From contig JAPXFQ010002676.1 of assembly GCA_028564705.1 (NCBI GenBank), forward strand, positions 1,550,001 through 1,614,000: 64,000 nt of DNA, given 5' to 3'. Numbering within the stretch: the stretch's first letter is position 1; each line of letters starts with the position of its first letter. Source of the DNA: Apricaphanius iberus. Its lineage: Eukaryota; Chordata; Actinopteri; Cyprinodontiformes; Aphaniidae. Both the position numbers and the translations under genes were made by a program. Below the pieces are notes generated by a model. The model saw only the letters and a list, made by a program, of their open reading frames with translations, was not told the DNA's origin and did no database searches. Of this stretch, positions 45,580-59,419 are shown piece by piece.

Positions 45580-46080
45580 TCAAAAAAGTATCTTGGAGCC
45601 ATGGTCCAAACCCAACAGGAAGTCAGCCATTTTGAACCAAGCGCTGATCTGCAGCTATAGCAGAGAAATCAATGCCCACATAAACTGGAGAGACCAGAGC
45701 CCGGTACAGGCAGTCAGCCGCCAAGTCGGATTTTCCAGCGACATGCTGAATGTCTGTTGTAAATTCAGAGACTGCAGCAAAGTGGCGCTGTTGATGTGCA
45801 GACCAGGGGTCAGAGATTTTAGACATGGCAAATATCAATGGTTTGTGGTCAACATAGGCTGTAAATGGGCGGCCCTTGAGGAAAAAAACTGATATGTAGT
45901 CAGATAGAGAGCTAGCAACTCTCTGTCAAAAATGCTGTATTTGCACTTGCTGTCCCTCAGCAAGCAAAAGGCAAGCGGTTGCCAATCCACTGCTCTAACA
46001 CTGCACCTAATGCTACATCAGAGGCGTCAGTAGTCAAAGCCACCTGTGCTGAGGGGAAGGGATGGGTCAAGCCAGCGCAG
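45580..46080 (-). pseudogene. Ty3/Gypsy RNase H fragment
   Basis: On the minus strand, motifs of the Gypsy RNase H and connection region are legible in broken frames: TTDASDVALGAVL, KYSIFDRELLALY, DPWSAHQQRHFAAVSEF and IQHVAGKSDLAAD. The order is native, but stops and frameshifts interrupt it. In a normal element the integrase would follow on the same strand; here the integrase piece is on the opposite strand. Confidence 0.75.
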
Positions 46081-46094
46081 ATTTAGTATTAATT

Positions 46095-46645
46095 AGGCAT
46101 GTCCGATATTATCGGCCTAAAGTCCTTATCGGCCGATATTGGCATTAAAATGTAATATCGTAAATTATCGGTATTGGTTTTTATTTTTTTTATAAGATGA
46201 GTTTTTCACACCATACACATATTATATATCAAACTCTTCAGCTACTTCTTTTCTCTCTCAGAATGTAAAAATATGACAGATTTGCAGTTTAGTTTTTGAG
46301 ATATTATTTGTTTGAGACAACTTTCAATATATCAAAAGGTAGGCTAATTATTGGCCCTGCTTAAATGTTTGCTGGTTTTTTATTTTTTTTTCTTGTTTCA
46401 GTTGTCTCCTTTTTTGCCTCACTGCTATGAAGGTATAATGTTGTTTACATTTTCTAAAATGAGAAATTTGTCCTGATTGGTGCAGGACTTTCACAGTCTG
46501 AGGACATGGAAAATCGGACACCGCCTGCGCTTTAGTGGGTAACGGAACAGTGTCACTGGCAGAAATGCGATGGCCCCAAAAAAATCAACAACTGTATAAG
46601 TATTGGTACTCGGCATCAGCAAGTATAGGCCTCGTATTGCAGGGC
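46095..46645. mobile_element. hAT-like repeat relic
   Basis: The left end, TTAGGCATGTCCGATATTAT with ATCGGCCGATATTGG, is a widespread fish hAT-type terminal sequence. The right side is less clear (GTATTGGTACTCGGCATCAG near 46600). AT-rich interior, no coding capacity. Confidence 0.5.
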
Positions 46646-46959
46646 TGGAAGATAATTTGATGGCAATATCTATCGATGGATATACGTGTGGTGCGACGAA
46701 AAAAAAAGGGATCCATAAAAAAATTTGATTAAAAAAAGTTTCCCTTCTTTTTTCATTATAGCCTATCAGGTAGCTCGATACAACAGTCACTACCTACTCT
46801 GAATGAATAATAAACATAAATCCAGGCAGTAGTCTTAAACAGGACTCCACTCCCAAGGCTTGCTACGAATCACTGGTTCCCAGGTCACGCTGCTAACAAC
46901 ACCTGCAGGTTTTAAAATGTCCCCTGGTTCTCCACCTGGTCCCCAGAAGCAAAAAACAC

Positions 46960-47515
46960 AACTGGGGGTGGGTAGACCTGCTGGGTTTAGCTCTCATGCC
47001 TTTTCCACACGTAGCCGGGTATCTCACAAAACTGAGATATTTTTCTACAGTTTAGCCTGTCATCCACATGTAAACGCAGATTTTCGGCACCAAAAATGAA
47101 TCTCTGGCCAAAGTGGAGATCTGCGTTTTCTTCATTTTCAGTAACTGCGTGTTGACGGATGAAAACAGAGTTTTAAAAGCCGTAACATCACTATCTGTAA
47201 CAAAAAATGCTCAAACATCACTTGTGCGATCTGTGTTTAATCTCAAAAATAGCATTTATGCCCTCAGAGCTGTGTTGGCATCATTGATTGTCAAAGCACC
47301 TTTTGCTTACTTGTTTTTACAAGCTCTATCAATGCTGTATGATAACATTAGAGAGCAGAAAGTTACTCTGAGTGGATAGGATTTGTGAGAATAACTGCCC
47401 CCTACAGGTTTGCCACTTCGGTTATGTGTAGATGAAGATTTTTTTTTTTTTTTTAGGAAACGGAGGAAAATCTTCGTTTTGAAAAAACCCCCGGCTAAAT
47501 GTGTACATGGCCTCA
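46960..47515. repeat. Probable DNA-transposon-derived repeat
   Basis: The left (GCCTGTCATCCACATGTAAACG near 47056) and right (AAATGTGTACATGGCCTCAG near 47497) ends resemble a dispersed fish repeat with mirrored GTAAACG/ATGTGTA-type ends. A T16 run is near 47440. The frame 47113-47379 has no motif. Confidence 0.35.
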
Positions 47516-48439
47516 GTCACTAGACTGGGCTCAGTCTATACTCTGGTGGTTCTATGGACATACAACTGCAGGTGTTCCAGGAAGGATGTGGTGCAGGTTA
47601 GTTGTATGGCTCACTTGACAATGGAAACAGACCAATAGCATATCTATCTGCAGCGACTCATGCCATACCGCTCAGTGGCAACAAGGCAATAGAGACAAAG
47701 TAAATATCTTAGCTGTTTGGGAGTTGCAGAAAAGAGTCACTGCTCCTCCAACATTGAAATAAATTAGTTAAGTAGTTTAGACATTTAGTAAAATTGCCCT
47801 CTGGTTAGATTTCCTCTACCAAATCAGGAGTTGTACTTGTTCTTGTCTCAGGTATGAAGCGGGAGAAAAAGAATTGATTGGTGGATTTCCTGTGCAGTTA
47901 TTTTTGGTCAAGTTGCCTAAATCTTTTTTAAAATACATTTAACAGTAAGTCCAAATCAGCTCTTCTTTGTCTTAGTGCTAACACATTTTTGCAGGTGTTT
48001 TTATAACTTCCATAGCCTATTGGGAGCCTAAGTCTCCTCCCCTTCCTGTCTGTTTATGGGTCCCCTGGGCGAAAAAAATTAATGAATAAAATAATGAAAG
48101 TCAATTGAGCGATGAAGGTCATTTTCTGGTCCGCTTTGTTTAACACCCTGGATCACACATATGTTGTACCTCAATTTAAATGATAACTAATGATGTGCAT
48201 TGTGACTGTTTGCCAATTGATTTGAGACTTATTTGACTATAAAATTCTGCCTTCAAAATGTCTACAAATCAGACGTACCATATGACGTCAAGGAGATAAC
48301 GCTACCTAGCACTAGCTAGCACTACACCTTGTAGAGCTTCTCCTCCATGCTGGCTCTGATTCCACTGACTATTTCTCCCCCGACATAGCTGCCACTTTCC
48401 ACATGACCACATCTATTGTGGTTTTCTCCAGGTTTAACG
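47516..48439. other. Unassigned sequence
   Basis: No gene recognised. 47600-47690 (CATACCGCTCAGTGGCAAC) resembles 61415-61480 (ACCGTTCCGCTGAGTGGAAAC), suggesting a shared short dispersed repeat. Confidence 0.4.
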
Positions 48440-49052
48440 CTCATTGTATGCTCATTGCTCATTTAATGCTCATGTGAAAGCCAGACTAGCCGTTCTATTC
48501 CGCAATAAAGCTTCTTTCATTCAGGCCACCAAGTGTACCCTTGTTAAGAAGACAGTACTCCCAATTTTGGATTATGGCGACATTAATTATAAAATGGTGC
48601 CAAATACAACCCTGACACACTTTATCATTCAGCAATCCGTTTTACAACTAATGCACCCTTTCATACTCATCGCTGTGATCTGTATAAACTGGTGGGCTGG
48701 CCCTCACATCACAGCCGGTGACTCCATCATCGGGATCTCTTCATCCGCAAGACAATCCTGGGCAAGACACCCCAGTACCTGTCATCCCTTCTTCATGCTA
48801 CACACAACTATTACCAAACAAGATCAAGTAACATGATCAAATTTATCTTTGCAGCAGCGCAGGACTGGAACACATTCCAAAACTACTCTATTTTTTTTAA
48901 TGTAACAAATTGTGCTATGTTGTATATTGTATGTATTATATGTTTTTACTTATTTTATTTATGCAAACTGTTGAACAGGTCCTGTTTTTAAATGAGAAAT
49001 GGTTCTCAAACAGCTTACCTGGATAAATAAAGGTTTAATAATAATAATAATA
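48440..49052 (+). mobile_element. Non-LTR retrotransposon 3' end
   Basis: The frame 48444-48836 contains FNAHVKARLAVLF, LVKKTVLPILDYGD and further C-terminal reverse-transcriptase-region text of a LINE, ending with TACCTGGATAAATAAAGG and an (AAT)n tail at about 49036-49052. It is 5'-truncated with frameshifts. The 3' tail and orientation fit target-primed insertion. L2/CR1 group is likely. Confidence 0.65.
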
Positions 49053-52000
49053 ATTCCTTCATCCTGGAGGCCACGCCCGTTTGTCTCCTTCTTCTTATGT
49101 TGTAGTCCACTAAGTGTTTTTATTCAAAACCTAAAGTAGCTTTTGCCGCTGGTCAAAAATAAAAGCTTTCTCTGCATCAAACAGTGTCTTTAAAATTCAC
49201 TGACATCATATGTTCAATCCACGGCGCATTTCAAACAGGATCAAAAAATAACTTTTATGGTTCTATTGACGTTCATTTATTTCTTTTGACAATGGGGGAC
49301 CCATGGACCGGAAGGCATAATGACAGCAATAAAGTGACACATTTATGATCTTTTCTTTCGAACAAAAGGGACTGTTAATAAAACAAAGAAGCAATATGAT
49401 GGAATTGGTTTAAAAAACAGCTAAAACAGTGATTGCTAATTCAAAGCTAACCTCACTCTGAAGCGCTTCAACTTGAGTGTGACATAACCTCAGTTCGACC
49501 TCTGCATGGAAGTCTATAGGGTTACAGGTCCATAGCTGCATCACCAAGTAAAAAATAAAAGGACATAGATAAATATATATATGTGTAAGAATTACAGTAT
49601 ATACACCAAAGGTTTTGCAAAGTTGATTTGCAGTTTTGCAATGATCACATGTATATGTTTTTTTGTTTTTTTTAGTATTTGCAGCTGCAGGATGTTTATC
49701 CATACTTAGGAGATCAGACTGGTGCTCTGAGACAAAGAGAAACCAAATTTGAGCAGATTAACTAAATCCAAAAAGCATTTTTTAAAGATTTATTTGATTT
49801 TCTCAAATAAATCAGGTTCGTATGAAATACATTTGCACAGTCAACTAAAACTTTGCATGAACAGAGGAAAAATATTTGCAGACTTTTAACTGTGTTAGAG
49901 TCATTAAATAATCATGGATGTTAATGCAGATTTGAGGGTGCATGCATTCTAAAGGTATGTTAGTATTTTCATGGGAAGAATAATCCTGAATAGCTTATTT
50001 TGAAAACAGTCAAACATTGCTCTTGTTTGTAAAGGCTGAAGTTTCGAAGTGCACGCACACATTAATGCTCTGACCTCCTTTGGGAGCAATACCGTGGAAA
50101 GCAATAATGATTCTTGGTAATGCAACGCTATGAAAGGGTGTTGGGTTGTTTTGAATGGACACGATTTTCCAAAGAGTGAAAGTAGGGTCAAAGGACTTAG
50201 AAAAATTCTAAGAAGAAGTTTTTTTAAGTAGGTGAGCCCAAACTAAGATATTATGGTATTGAAATTGTTGGAATTTCTGTGGGAGGTTTAGAGAGGAAAC
50301 AATGCCCTACTTGCCAGGACTATATAATGTGAGAAGATGTCATAATTCGCTTTCTTGGAATGGAAATATGCAAAAAAAAAAAAGCGTCCCGTGTTGAAAG
50401 GAGCAGGAATTGATTGGATTTCACTGTGGGTCGAAGAGCAGCGAATGGCCAAGTTCAGGCCGTCAGCCAGACCAACATGGAGAGACTAAAAATGGACCGC
50501 TCAGTGTTGGAGCGAGCAAGGGTAAAAGGACCAACTAGCATATCTTCCTGGAAATAACACACACAGTTGCTGTTTATTTTGTCAAGGCCTGTCAATCACT
50601 TTTAGAGACTACAGTGCCACATCATATGATAACCATAATTTAACTTTATTTTACATACATTATAAGACATTAAAAACATTTTTATTTAAACAGAATTTTA
50701 TTATTCAGTTTTAATTATAAAATATAATATAATTTACTTATATTCTTATTTACAGATTCATTTGTGTCCATGTCTCTTTTAACTTTTTGAATTCAAGTTA
50801 GTTTAGAATATTATGAAGCCAGCTAAAGTGTGTGTATATATATATATAAAGCACCCGTTAAACTTTTTGGACCAAAAAGAATGTAAATCAATAATGCTCG
50901 CAAAATAATAATGATATGTAAAATAAATAAGAGTGGTTTGAGACCTTTCTCCAGAAAAATGCTGATTGTGTCTTCCACCAATGAAGAGCAGAGCCTGGGC
51001 TAGACTGTTCTGTTTTCTGACATTTTGACTGAGGGGGTAAAAAAAATCTGGTCATGAAGGTTTTCTACCAGTCATTTTTAAAAATCATAATAACGACAAA
51101 TAAACTATGAAATCAAACAATTGTGCTTAAAATATGAACAGCTCACCTGCTGTGGCCTGAAAACCACAGTCTCACAACTTCCTCCTCGTCTACAGGAACC
51201 TGATTTGTGCACCCGTTTGTGTATGATCAAAATAAATCAGGTTCATATGAAATAGATTTGCCTTATTGACTAAAACTTTGCATCAGTGGAGGAATTATGA
51301 TTTTTAGATGTGTTTTAGTCAGGAACAGTGGGATTCCTGCAGGCTTTTGTCATGAGGAGGAGTCTTGCCTCAGATGGGTTATTTCTAAGGGGAGTTGTGG
51401 TGTTGTACTGAGGCTGAATTTGCACTCTGCTGCCACACTGGAACCTTAAATTACCAGCACCAATTCAGACAGAGTTTTTAAATTAGGAAACATTCTTGCT
51501 CAATCGGGAGAAACTCCCACAGCATGCACTCCATCTGCACCACTGCTGCAGCTGGGTGTAGAGACGTTCTAGATACTCCTGAACACGGATAGCGAGATGC
51601 ATGGAGTACAGTGTCCTGGTCTAAGATGATGCAGATACTTTTGTGTGAATATCTTTTAGAATGATTTAGTTACCTGAACTCTATTGCATGAAATTAAAAA
51701 TGTCTGCACCAAATGGTCAGGGGTGTGAATTCCATCAGTGTTCTAAAAACACTTTACAACTACTGTATGTAATCCCATTTGGTCCAAACTAATTTCATAT
51801 GAATTCAGTTAATTCCAATGTGATCCAATCATTCACATTCAGCACTGTACAGCATAGAACAATTCGAACGGTCAGCAGATAATGCCAGTTTGTGTAGATA
51901 TCTGTCTAAGAGAGAGTAATTAGTTGCATCTAAATGTTGGCTTTGTTTGACTAAACATTTTGTTGAATTTAAAAAGGAAAAAACTCTCTTTAACCAAGAT

Positions 52001-53334
52001 GAAACCTCCAGCAAAACATAGGATTAGATGGTATCTGTTAAAATGGACACTGGTGTGGAGATGAATTTATTACTGTTTTGTAATTTTTACAAGGTGAATG
52101 AAGATTTTAAAGCTCACAAACCTGTATTTCAAAAATGATCTGTTCAGCATCGGATTATTCTCTTCAGGTTTAGTGTAAGTATTCTACATTTTAAACTTGA
52201 TGTTGATGTATTTCTTGCCAACATTGTATTTGTCCTTTTTAGTTTAGCGACAATAGGAAGCAATGTTGTTCATTTCCAGTCGTGGTGCGTGACAATATTT
52301 GCGTACAATGATTCATTTTTAGTTGGATACCTAAGAAAATGATACATTTTTTGGAGGTTTCTTCAATGTTCATGTAGTTTAAGTAGCTCACCTGATGAGA
52401 AGTCTTGGGTAGCCAATTCCGTCAGTACAAGAGAAGTCAAGAAGCGCTTCCTGCTGACTTATTTCAACAGACTAAGTCATGCTGAAAGTACATTGATTGC
52501 AATGGTGGTGTTTTGATATTGTTCTATTGTCGTGGAACTTAATGGGGAAAAAGAATTGATACAAGATGGTGATATTCCTCTGGCCCAAGTGAAATATTGT
52601 ACGCAGCACTTATCCCAAAAAAAATGTGACTAAAGATGGCATGCAGGCATATGAAGGTAAGAAATTGAGAATATAGCATAGATTAAAAGAATATTGACAA
52701 ACAAAGTCAAAATATATATAAGAAATATAATGTGATGAGCCTTTGCAATTAACTGTTTTTGAGGGTTAAGCCTGAACTGAAACCGATCCAGCTTTGAGGA
52801 TTAAAAGACAGACGCAGCAGTTTTATGAAAGGAGTATCATTTTTTTGTTGTTGTAAATTTTAACCTTCACGTAGAAGCAGAAAGGTTTTGGTTTCTTTTC
52901 CCATCTTGGTGAAACATCAAGTGCTGACTGCACCTTAATATTAAAAGCTTAAATGACAAGAGCATGAAAATACGCAGTGGTGTTGATTTACAAGAAGTCA
53001 GAAGAGATTTTATAAGAAATCTATGCAATCTGTTGCTCGCCAATATAATTGTTACACGATCTCTTTGTTGTAAAATATAATTAGTCCTGGTGAAGGTTTA
53101 TTTGTGAGTGTTATTCGTGAACCAGATTGGAAAACCCTCTGTGGTGTTCATGGTCAAGTTCCCTCTCTCCCCCCACTGCCAGCCCCTCACATTTCTCTGT
53201 CCTCTCCTTCCCCTCTCCTTCTATGTACTGTCGGAAAACTAATAAAAAAAACCCCGAAGGAGGCCAGATTGCTCACCCTTCTTTAAAAAAAAAAAAAAAA
53301 AGAAATGGAGAGGATTATTCCTGACAGCTGCGCG
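49053..53334. other. Unassigned AT-rich sequence
   Basis: No gene recognised. About 70 bp near 49796-49866 recurs near 51226-51296 (AATAAATCAGGTTCRTATGA in both). A TATA run is at 50829-50848. 50390-50545 has a GC-richer patch without a recognisable frame. An A17 run is near 53285-53301. Confidence 0.4.
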
Positions 53335-53960
53335 ATCCTGAGCTTATATCTGAGGAGCCGATGCCATTGAGCTCGACTCTCACTCTAGCCTTTAAATCAA
53401 TCACATGTCAAGGCTGTGAATAGCAGACCAATAAGCTCAATTAACACCGAAATACTCTGAATCCGTGTCCTTCTGCCGCCCGTCACCACCTCCCGGGCGA
53501 GGCCTCTCAGATCTCAGGACATGTGAAGACACCGGCAGCCCTGCATAGCTACGTCCCAGCCGCAGACTTCCAGCAACACACAGCCCCTCTCAAGCTATAG
53601 CCACATAACTTAAGCCTGCACTTGCACAGAAACAGCTTGGGGCCTATTTATACATCACGTCCTGGCAGTGCGCATGGGAAAACTAGACCTCAGCACTACC
53701 AGTGTATCCAGTGTTGTCTGCCTCTCACTGTTCTTTCTCCCGACTGATGGCGGACGGGACAGAGACATAAGATAGCTGCCTAGGATAGCTGAAAGATGCC
53801 TGCTTTAGATAGCTGGAAATACCAAAACAACTTGATTATGCATTTGGCAAGATGAAGCAGTTGCTGATATCGCACACGCTGCATTCCTCCCCGCCGTGGG
53901 CGTATAATTGTGTCTAGTGTCACGTTATCAAATCATTATCAACCAAACAGCAGGATGGTT
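53335..53960. other. Non-repetitive GC-richer island, unassigned
   Basis: Composition differs from the AT-rich surroundings, no repeat family is recognised, and no frame with a motif is present. It could be conserved regulatory DNA or an untranslated exon; sequence alone does not decide. Confidence 0.35.
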
Positions 53961-56900
53961 TCCTTTAAGCTTCAGGCCTGCCTGCAGAGCTCTGTGTCTG
54001 CAAAACAAAAGAGGCCTTCACCACTGCTTTTTATGTGTATCCCGTTGGTAGTCTGAATGAAAATGGAGACACAGGTTAACAGAACAATGTGACAACAGAA
54101 AATAAACTTGTGATCTGTAGACTTGAATCACAAGAAACAGCCAAAAACACAAAAATTAGGTCAAAAACAGAAATATTTATGCATGGCATTAAAAACTGGG
54201 GATGCTTCAGTCAATTGTATGTTAAGATGTAAATAGTTTAGTAAAAACCATCATCAGAATTATTTTATTCTAAATCTTTTAAAGCAATGTAATTGGATGT
54301 ATTGTTTCATTTTTGTTTTGAAAAAGAAAATTGCTTAATTGCAAAGGTTTAGGTGATAGTAGGGTTATGATCTTATGAAAAAGAATGAGGAGGAGAAAAA
54401 GGAAGAATGATTCAATAACATAGCTTTGTTAGAACTCTTAAACTTTTTCCAGAAGATAAATCCATATTTAGTGTAAACTGAAAATGATAGTTAAGGGGAA
54501 AATTAATAGCTAAGCTAAGGTTTAAAAAAACAAACAAACAAACTTAGCCTAGATATGCAGCTGAAACCAGATGCTTATACTGACTTCATAAAAAAACAGA
54601 GTATCTGTAAAAAGAACTTAGGCCAAAAGTCAGGAAAAGAATTATGGAACTTTTTAGTTCTGGTCAATCCTTGGTTAAATAAAGACAGTCAGATTGGTTA
54701 TAGTTCTACAAGGTTCAAAGTCAAGATAAAAAAAAACCCCAGAACTATTTGATGTAAAGTTAATGAATAAACTAAATCAATATCACATTATATTAAACTG
54801 TTGGGTTCCCTGCTGCATAATCCACTTTAAAGTGGCCAAGCTCCGACTAGTGGTTAAACTATCTGGTCAGACTATAACCCTCTTATCGCTGAACAGCTTA
54901 TTATACAAATGTTTAATGCGGTTCGGTTTACAACCCAAAACCTGGATTAAAGTGACCAATTTCCACAGTTAGGCCTACTAAAGACTGGATTGGACAGAAT
55001 AAGTAACTAATAAGTTAAAATAACAGATTTATATTTTGAAATTTTCAGATAAGGAATAATTATATTTCTACAAATCAAAGGCATTAATAGAAAAGTGCAG
55101 ATATTGATAGCTAATTCTCTCTCCAAAAAACTAAATAAAAATAAGTATAAAGTACAGTACTTGTTAATAAAAACATTTCAACAATATCAACTTAAACTTG
55201 ATCAGCATCGGAATTCTTCTACATTGTCATTGATTGTCAGATATACTGCTAATTAAAAGGAAAAGTTAAATCTCAACGAGTAAAAATTAAATGTTCTTGA
55301 AAAGAAAAGAGTTCAAAATCTTTCTTAAAAATGTAATTCTTTCCAAATGTGGCTGTGGCACTGGAGTTTTTATTATAACTAACGACTTAAATGGAACACC
55401 AACAAATTGAGGAATCACATTAGAAGAGGAAGATCATATTAGACGAGAAGAAATCCAACTCAAAACAAATCTAAACCCATTTCAATATTCCCAACAGACT
55501 ATCTTCTTGGCCATTTGTTTAATGACTTTAACATCTATAAAATCGGCCAAAGTTGGGATATGTATTTAAGGAAACAAGATGGCCGAGTTGTTTTTCTGTT
55601 TTATCTTAAATTGTTATCTTTAACTGTCTGTGCTATTCAAAGGATCAGAAATGTGGACTACCTTTGGATTGGTCTGATGGACACTAAGTGGTCCAAGCGA
55701 ATCCGTTTTATCGGCATGTGTTGTGATAACTGCTGGAGATGACGTCTGGTGATCAAACCCAGGCCAGTGGCTCAGTGGGGTTCCTTCCTGTGTTTTCTTG
55801 CCTTATCTCTGTTCACAGGATAACATGGCACCAGTTTATTAGATTCTACAGGCTGGTTCAGTTTGGAGAGCTGTAGGTGTGAATCTGTTGTTCTTCACTC
55901 AGTCAGGCACTTTATTTAATCCATCTGATTGTCTGTAATCTTGTTCATGTGCAGCATGCGAAATAGATGTCGTTTTAAACACGTGGTGACTCATTCTGTG
56001 CAGCAGCCAAATTAAATAATGAGGTAAGAGCGAGTCTGTTGTCCATTCTAATTACAACAATGTTGCATAAATCTCTTTTAGGTCAACCAGCATTTGTAGT
56101 GTGCCTCAGTAGCTGTGATTACAAGTTGTCAATTGGGTTCCAGTTGAAAGCAGAGCAAGAGAGAGTTGGTAAACGGTGATGATGATGATGATGATGAGGC
56201 ACAAATTCCTCCAGCCATTTGTCACATTTTCATGTGTTTGACCATTTCAATTACATGCTGTCAGCTGGAAGGAGAGAGAGAGAGAGAGGAGAGCAGGAGA
56301 AATGGAGGGCATGCCTTAGAGAGTGCGAGTGGCACATGTTACTGCAACTGAGTGAGGGGGGACACATGGCGGGGCCGACAGAGAGAGAGAGAAAGAGACA
56401 CAGGGAGTATGAGACAGGAAAAAAAAAGACAGACTCAAATGTGAGAGAGAGCTGGTAGAGAGCGGTTAGAGGACAAGCACAGGGATATCAGCTATCTGTG
56501 ACCCCACACCCATCCCATCTGCCCACCCTGTAGCATAAGAAACAAGACCTATTTATAACCTGTGGACGGATGAGGGAATCAGGTGGACTCTCCTCTGGAA
56601 AGAGGCCATGCATGAAGGGTGTATAAGCAGCATGTGGTAATGCTAGGGGTGTAACGATATCTTGCGATATAAAAGCGTTGCAGTATTTCTCCTCATAGTG
56701 TAATCTGTCTGAGAAAACGCTATCCAGCTGATGACAGCATGTGACTTCGGCTGGTGAAATAATACTGCACCGAGCAGAGATTCTTCACAACACAAGTTGA
56801 GATTCATGAAACCTACCTGCTGCAACTTGGAATTAGCAAAGTAAGCAGATTTAATACATGAGCTAGTCAAACCAGGACTGGATTAGGTTTTGGTGAATGC

Positions 56901-58154
56901 TGATTATTCAAAAAGGAAAAAAACAACAACCACACACTGCAATTTGTAAAACAAAAGTAGTTTTTTTCTTAGTTTTCCCCCAAAACATGGTCAAAATCTT
57001 GTTATTTCTCATTACCAAAACACATATTTCCAGTTAAAAAGTTCATCCTTATTTAACACTCCTTTTGAGAAATCGTACTTTGGATAAACTAAAAATAAAT
57101 AATCAGCTTTAACAATATGATGCCCTTTTTTGAATGATCACCTTTAACTATGGTGGACTCTTAAACATAACTTGAATTCCCTCGAAAGCTCATAATCAGA
57201 ATTGTTTTTAGGTCATTCAGCATGCCATGTATGTCTATTAATGTTAACACTAACGGACTTTTCTAAGAAAAATGTCAAAAGATGGACACCAACACTGTTT
57301 TACCATTAGATTTTAGGCAACTTTGCATCATTTTTATTTAGAAGGTACCAAAGGTCACGTTCTGCTTATTCATTTTGGTCTGTAGAAGTACAAAGATACA
57401 CAATATGAGACCCAACCCAAGTAGAAGATATATTTCCTGTTTTTTTCTGCAGATGTTTCACCTACTCTCAAATGATTTTCAACTTGTAAAGGTGAGCTGG
57501 AAAAAGGACTTTGTTCAGGTTAGGTAAACATCATGGTGTTTGTGCGAATCCCACATGAAAATATCCTTTTACTGGATTACTGCTTACTGAGTTCTGACCA
57601 CTTTGCAGAATAAACAAAAGGGGATACTTAACAATTTTACCTCCAAGGCTGTGCTGGATGCACAAGAAGTCATTTTCTTACTTCCTCTTTTACCACGATT
57701 ATCTTTAAAATTAAATCAAGCTTTATGAGTGGAGGGTGTGAGACAGTCCTCTTATTTGTTAAATATTCTTTTTCAACATGAAAGGTGTAATTTACATTAT
57801 AGTGTACTAAAAATAATAATATTTCTATCAAGTATGGCATTTTGTTGTTCTATTTTTCAACAACTAAATAAAATAGATGAATTGAGATCTGTCTGACAAC
57901 TTGATCAAGGTTAGAAGACAAGCCATGGCATTGTCCAGACTGATATTTATTACACTGGTGTGCATTATTTTTTAACAAAAACACACATTTTAAGATTAAA
58001 GTGCACAGACATCCAAAGCTTACACATAAACCAGAGCAGAATAAATGTCAGTGATCACGCTTCATGAAAAAAAATTAACTTTCTTTTGATCAGATCTCAG
58101 AATAACTAACTAACTAATAAATAACTAACTGAAAGGCTTGATGAGAGAATTGAC
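53961..58154. other. Unassigned AT-rich sequence with simple repeats
   Basis: No gene recognised. A (GAT)n run is at 56176-56197, and GA-rich tracts are at 56272-56289 and about 56378-56398. A short hAT-like end (TAGGGGTGTAACGATATC) starts at 56643. The remainder shows nothing I can assign. Confidence 0.4.
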
Positions 58155-58445
58155 AAGGGCTGGGTATCGATTCAAATTTCAAGAATCGATTCGATTCCGA
58201 TTCTCAAGATTTGGAATTGATTCGATTCGATTCAATCTGATCCAATTCAATATTGATATCAGTCACTGCTATCGGACACAAACTTAAAATGGCCGTCTGG
58301 ACTGTTCCTTCCCATTTCAACATTAAAAAGGGCAAACTATTCTAAAAGATAAAATCGATTTCTGAACTTGTGAATCGATTCGATTCGATTTCTATAAGAA
58401 TCGATCCAGAATCGATTTTCCAATTATTTCAACACAGCTCTAGAA
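58155..58445. mobile_element. hAT-type MITE (ATCGATTCGATT family)
   Basis: The left end GGGCTGGGTATCGATTC and the right end ACACAGCTCTAG bracket dense ATCGATTCGATTC words in opposite orientations (58165-58250 and 58355-58420). This is a familiar nonautonomous hAT-type repeat in fish. Noncoding. Confidence 0.6.
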
Positions 58446-59419
58446 TTGACAATATTTAAGACGATTTCCAGGAGCAGATGCTGGAACTAATCATCTCCTG
58501 ATCAGCTTCACGCTCCTCCTTTACTCCTCTCGTGTAGTCACTCATGTTGTTTGCTTCGAGCTGTAAGGTTAAACCTGTGCTAACACGGGACATTAAATAG
58601 TACCATCCATCACGGGAAAATGAGACAGTGGGCCTTCCCCCGTCTCTATCTTTACCCTCAGTCCCTTCTCCCTCCTCTGTTACAGCCAGGTCTTTAACCT
58701 CACACACTCTCACACACACTTAAAGTCCAAATTGCTGCAAACTTCTCCACATAGGTATCCTTTCTTTATTATTCTTAGCGAACAAGGGGGCCCTTCAGAG
58801 CCTATGTAATTTATCCAGAGTCTCATTTTGACAAAAAAAAAAACGTCCAAAAATGAATCGATTGGAGTGAGAAGGTCGTTGTGGTTTAAAACCTTCGAGC
58901 CACAGCCTTCCTGAGCGGCCCGAATGTGGAAAGGGGGCCAGAGGGTCATGAGGAGGCCCTTTCAGTTCTGGGTCTGCTTGACACGAGGGAAAACAGAGAT
59001 CTATCAGTAGAGCCATTTATAAACCCAGCATTCCTCCACTTTGTTACCCTCTCAGCAATTTGTTGGCTTTTAGTTTTGGAATATTTCAGCTTCATGACAC
59101 TCAAACAATTTGAGGATCCCTTTTTTCTCAGTGGCATTTTAGGAAAGAAAGCTAAAGAAAATATTCAGCGTTCGGGGAAGATAGGATATAGAAGCTGACT
59201 CATGTACCACAACTGTTTATAGTTATAGCTCTACATGTTCCCGTTGCATAATTCTGGATAAACACAGCAAAGCATGATAGTTGAAGCATTGCTTTAGAAA
59301 TCAGGCACTTCATAAGACATATCTTTCTTTTCCCCATATGTTAACCTTATAAATTATGCAGCTAAACATGTTTTGAAATTATGATTTATTTAATTATTAA
59401 AGAAAGAACTAAGAAAAAG
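58446..59419. other. Unassigned sequence
   Basis: No gene or repeat recognised. Several overlapping frames of 60-90 codons on both strands (58456-59198) lack motifs. Confidence 0.4.
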
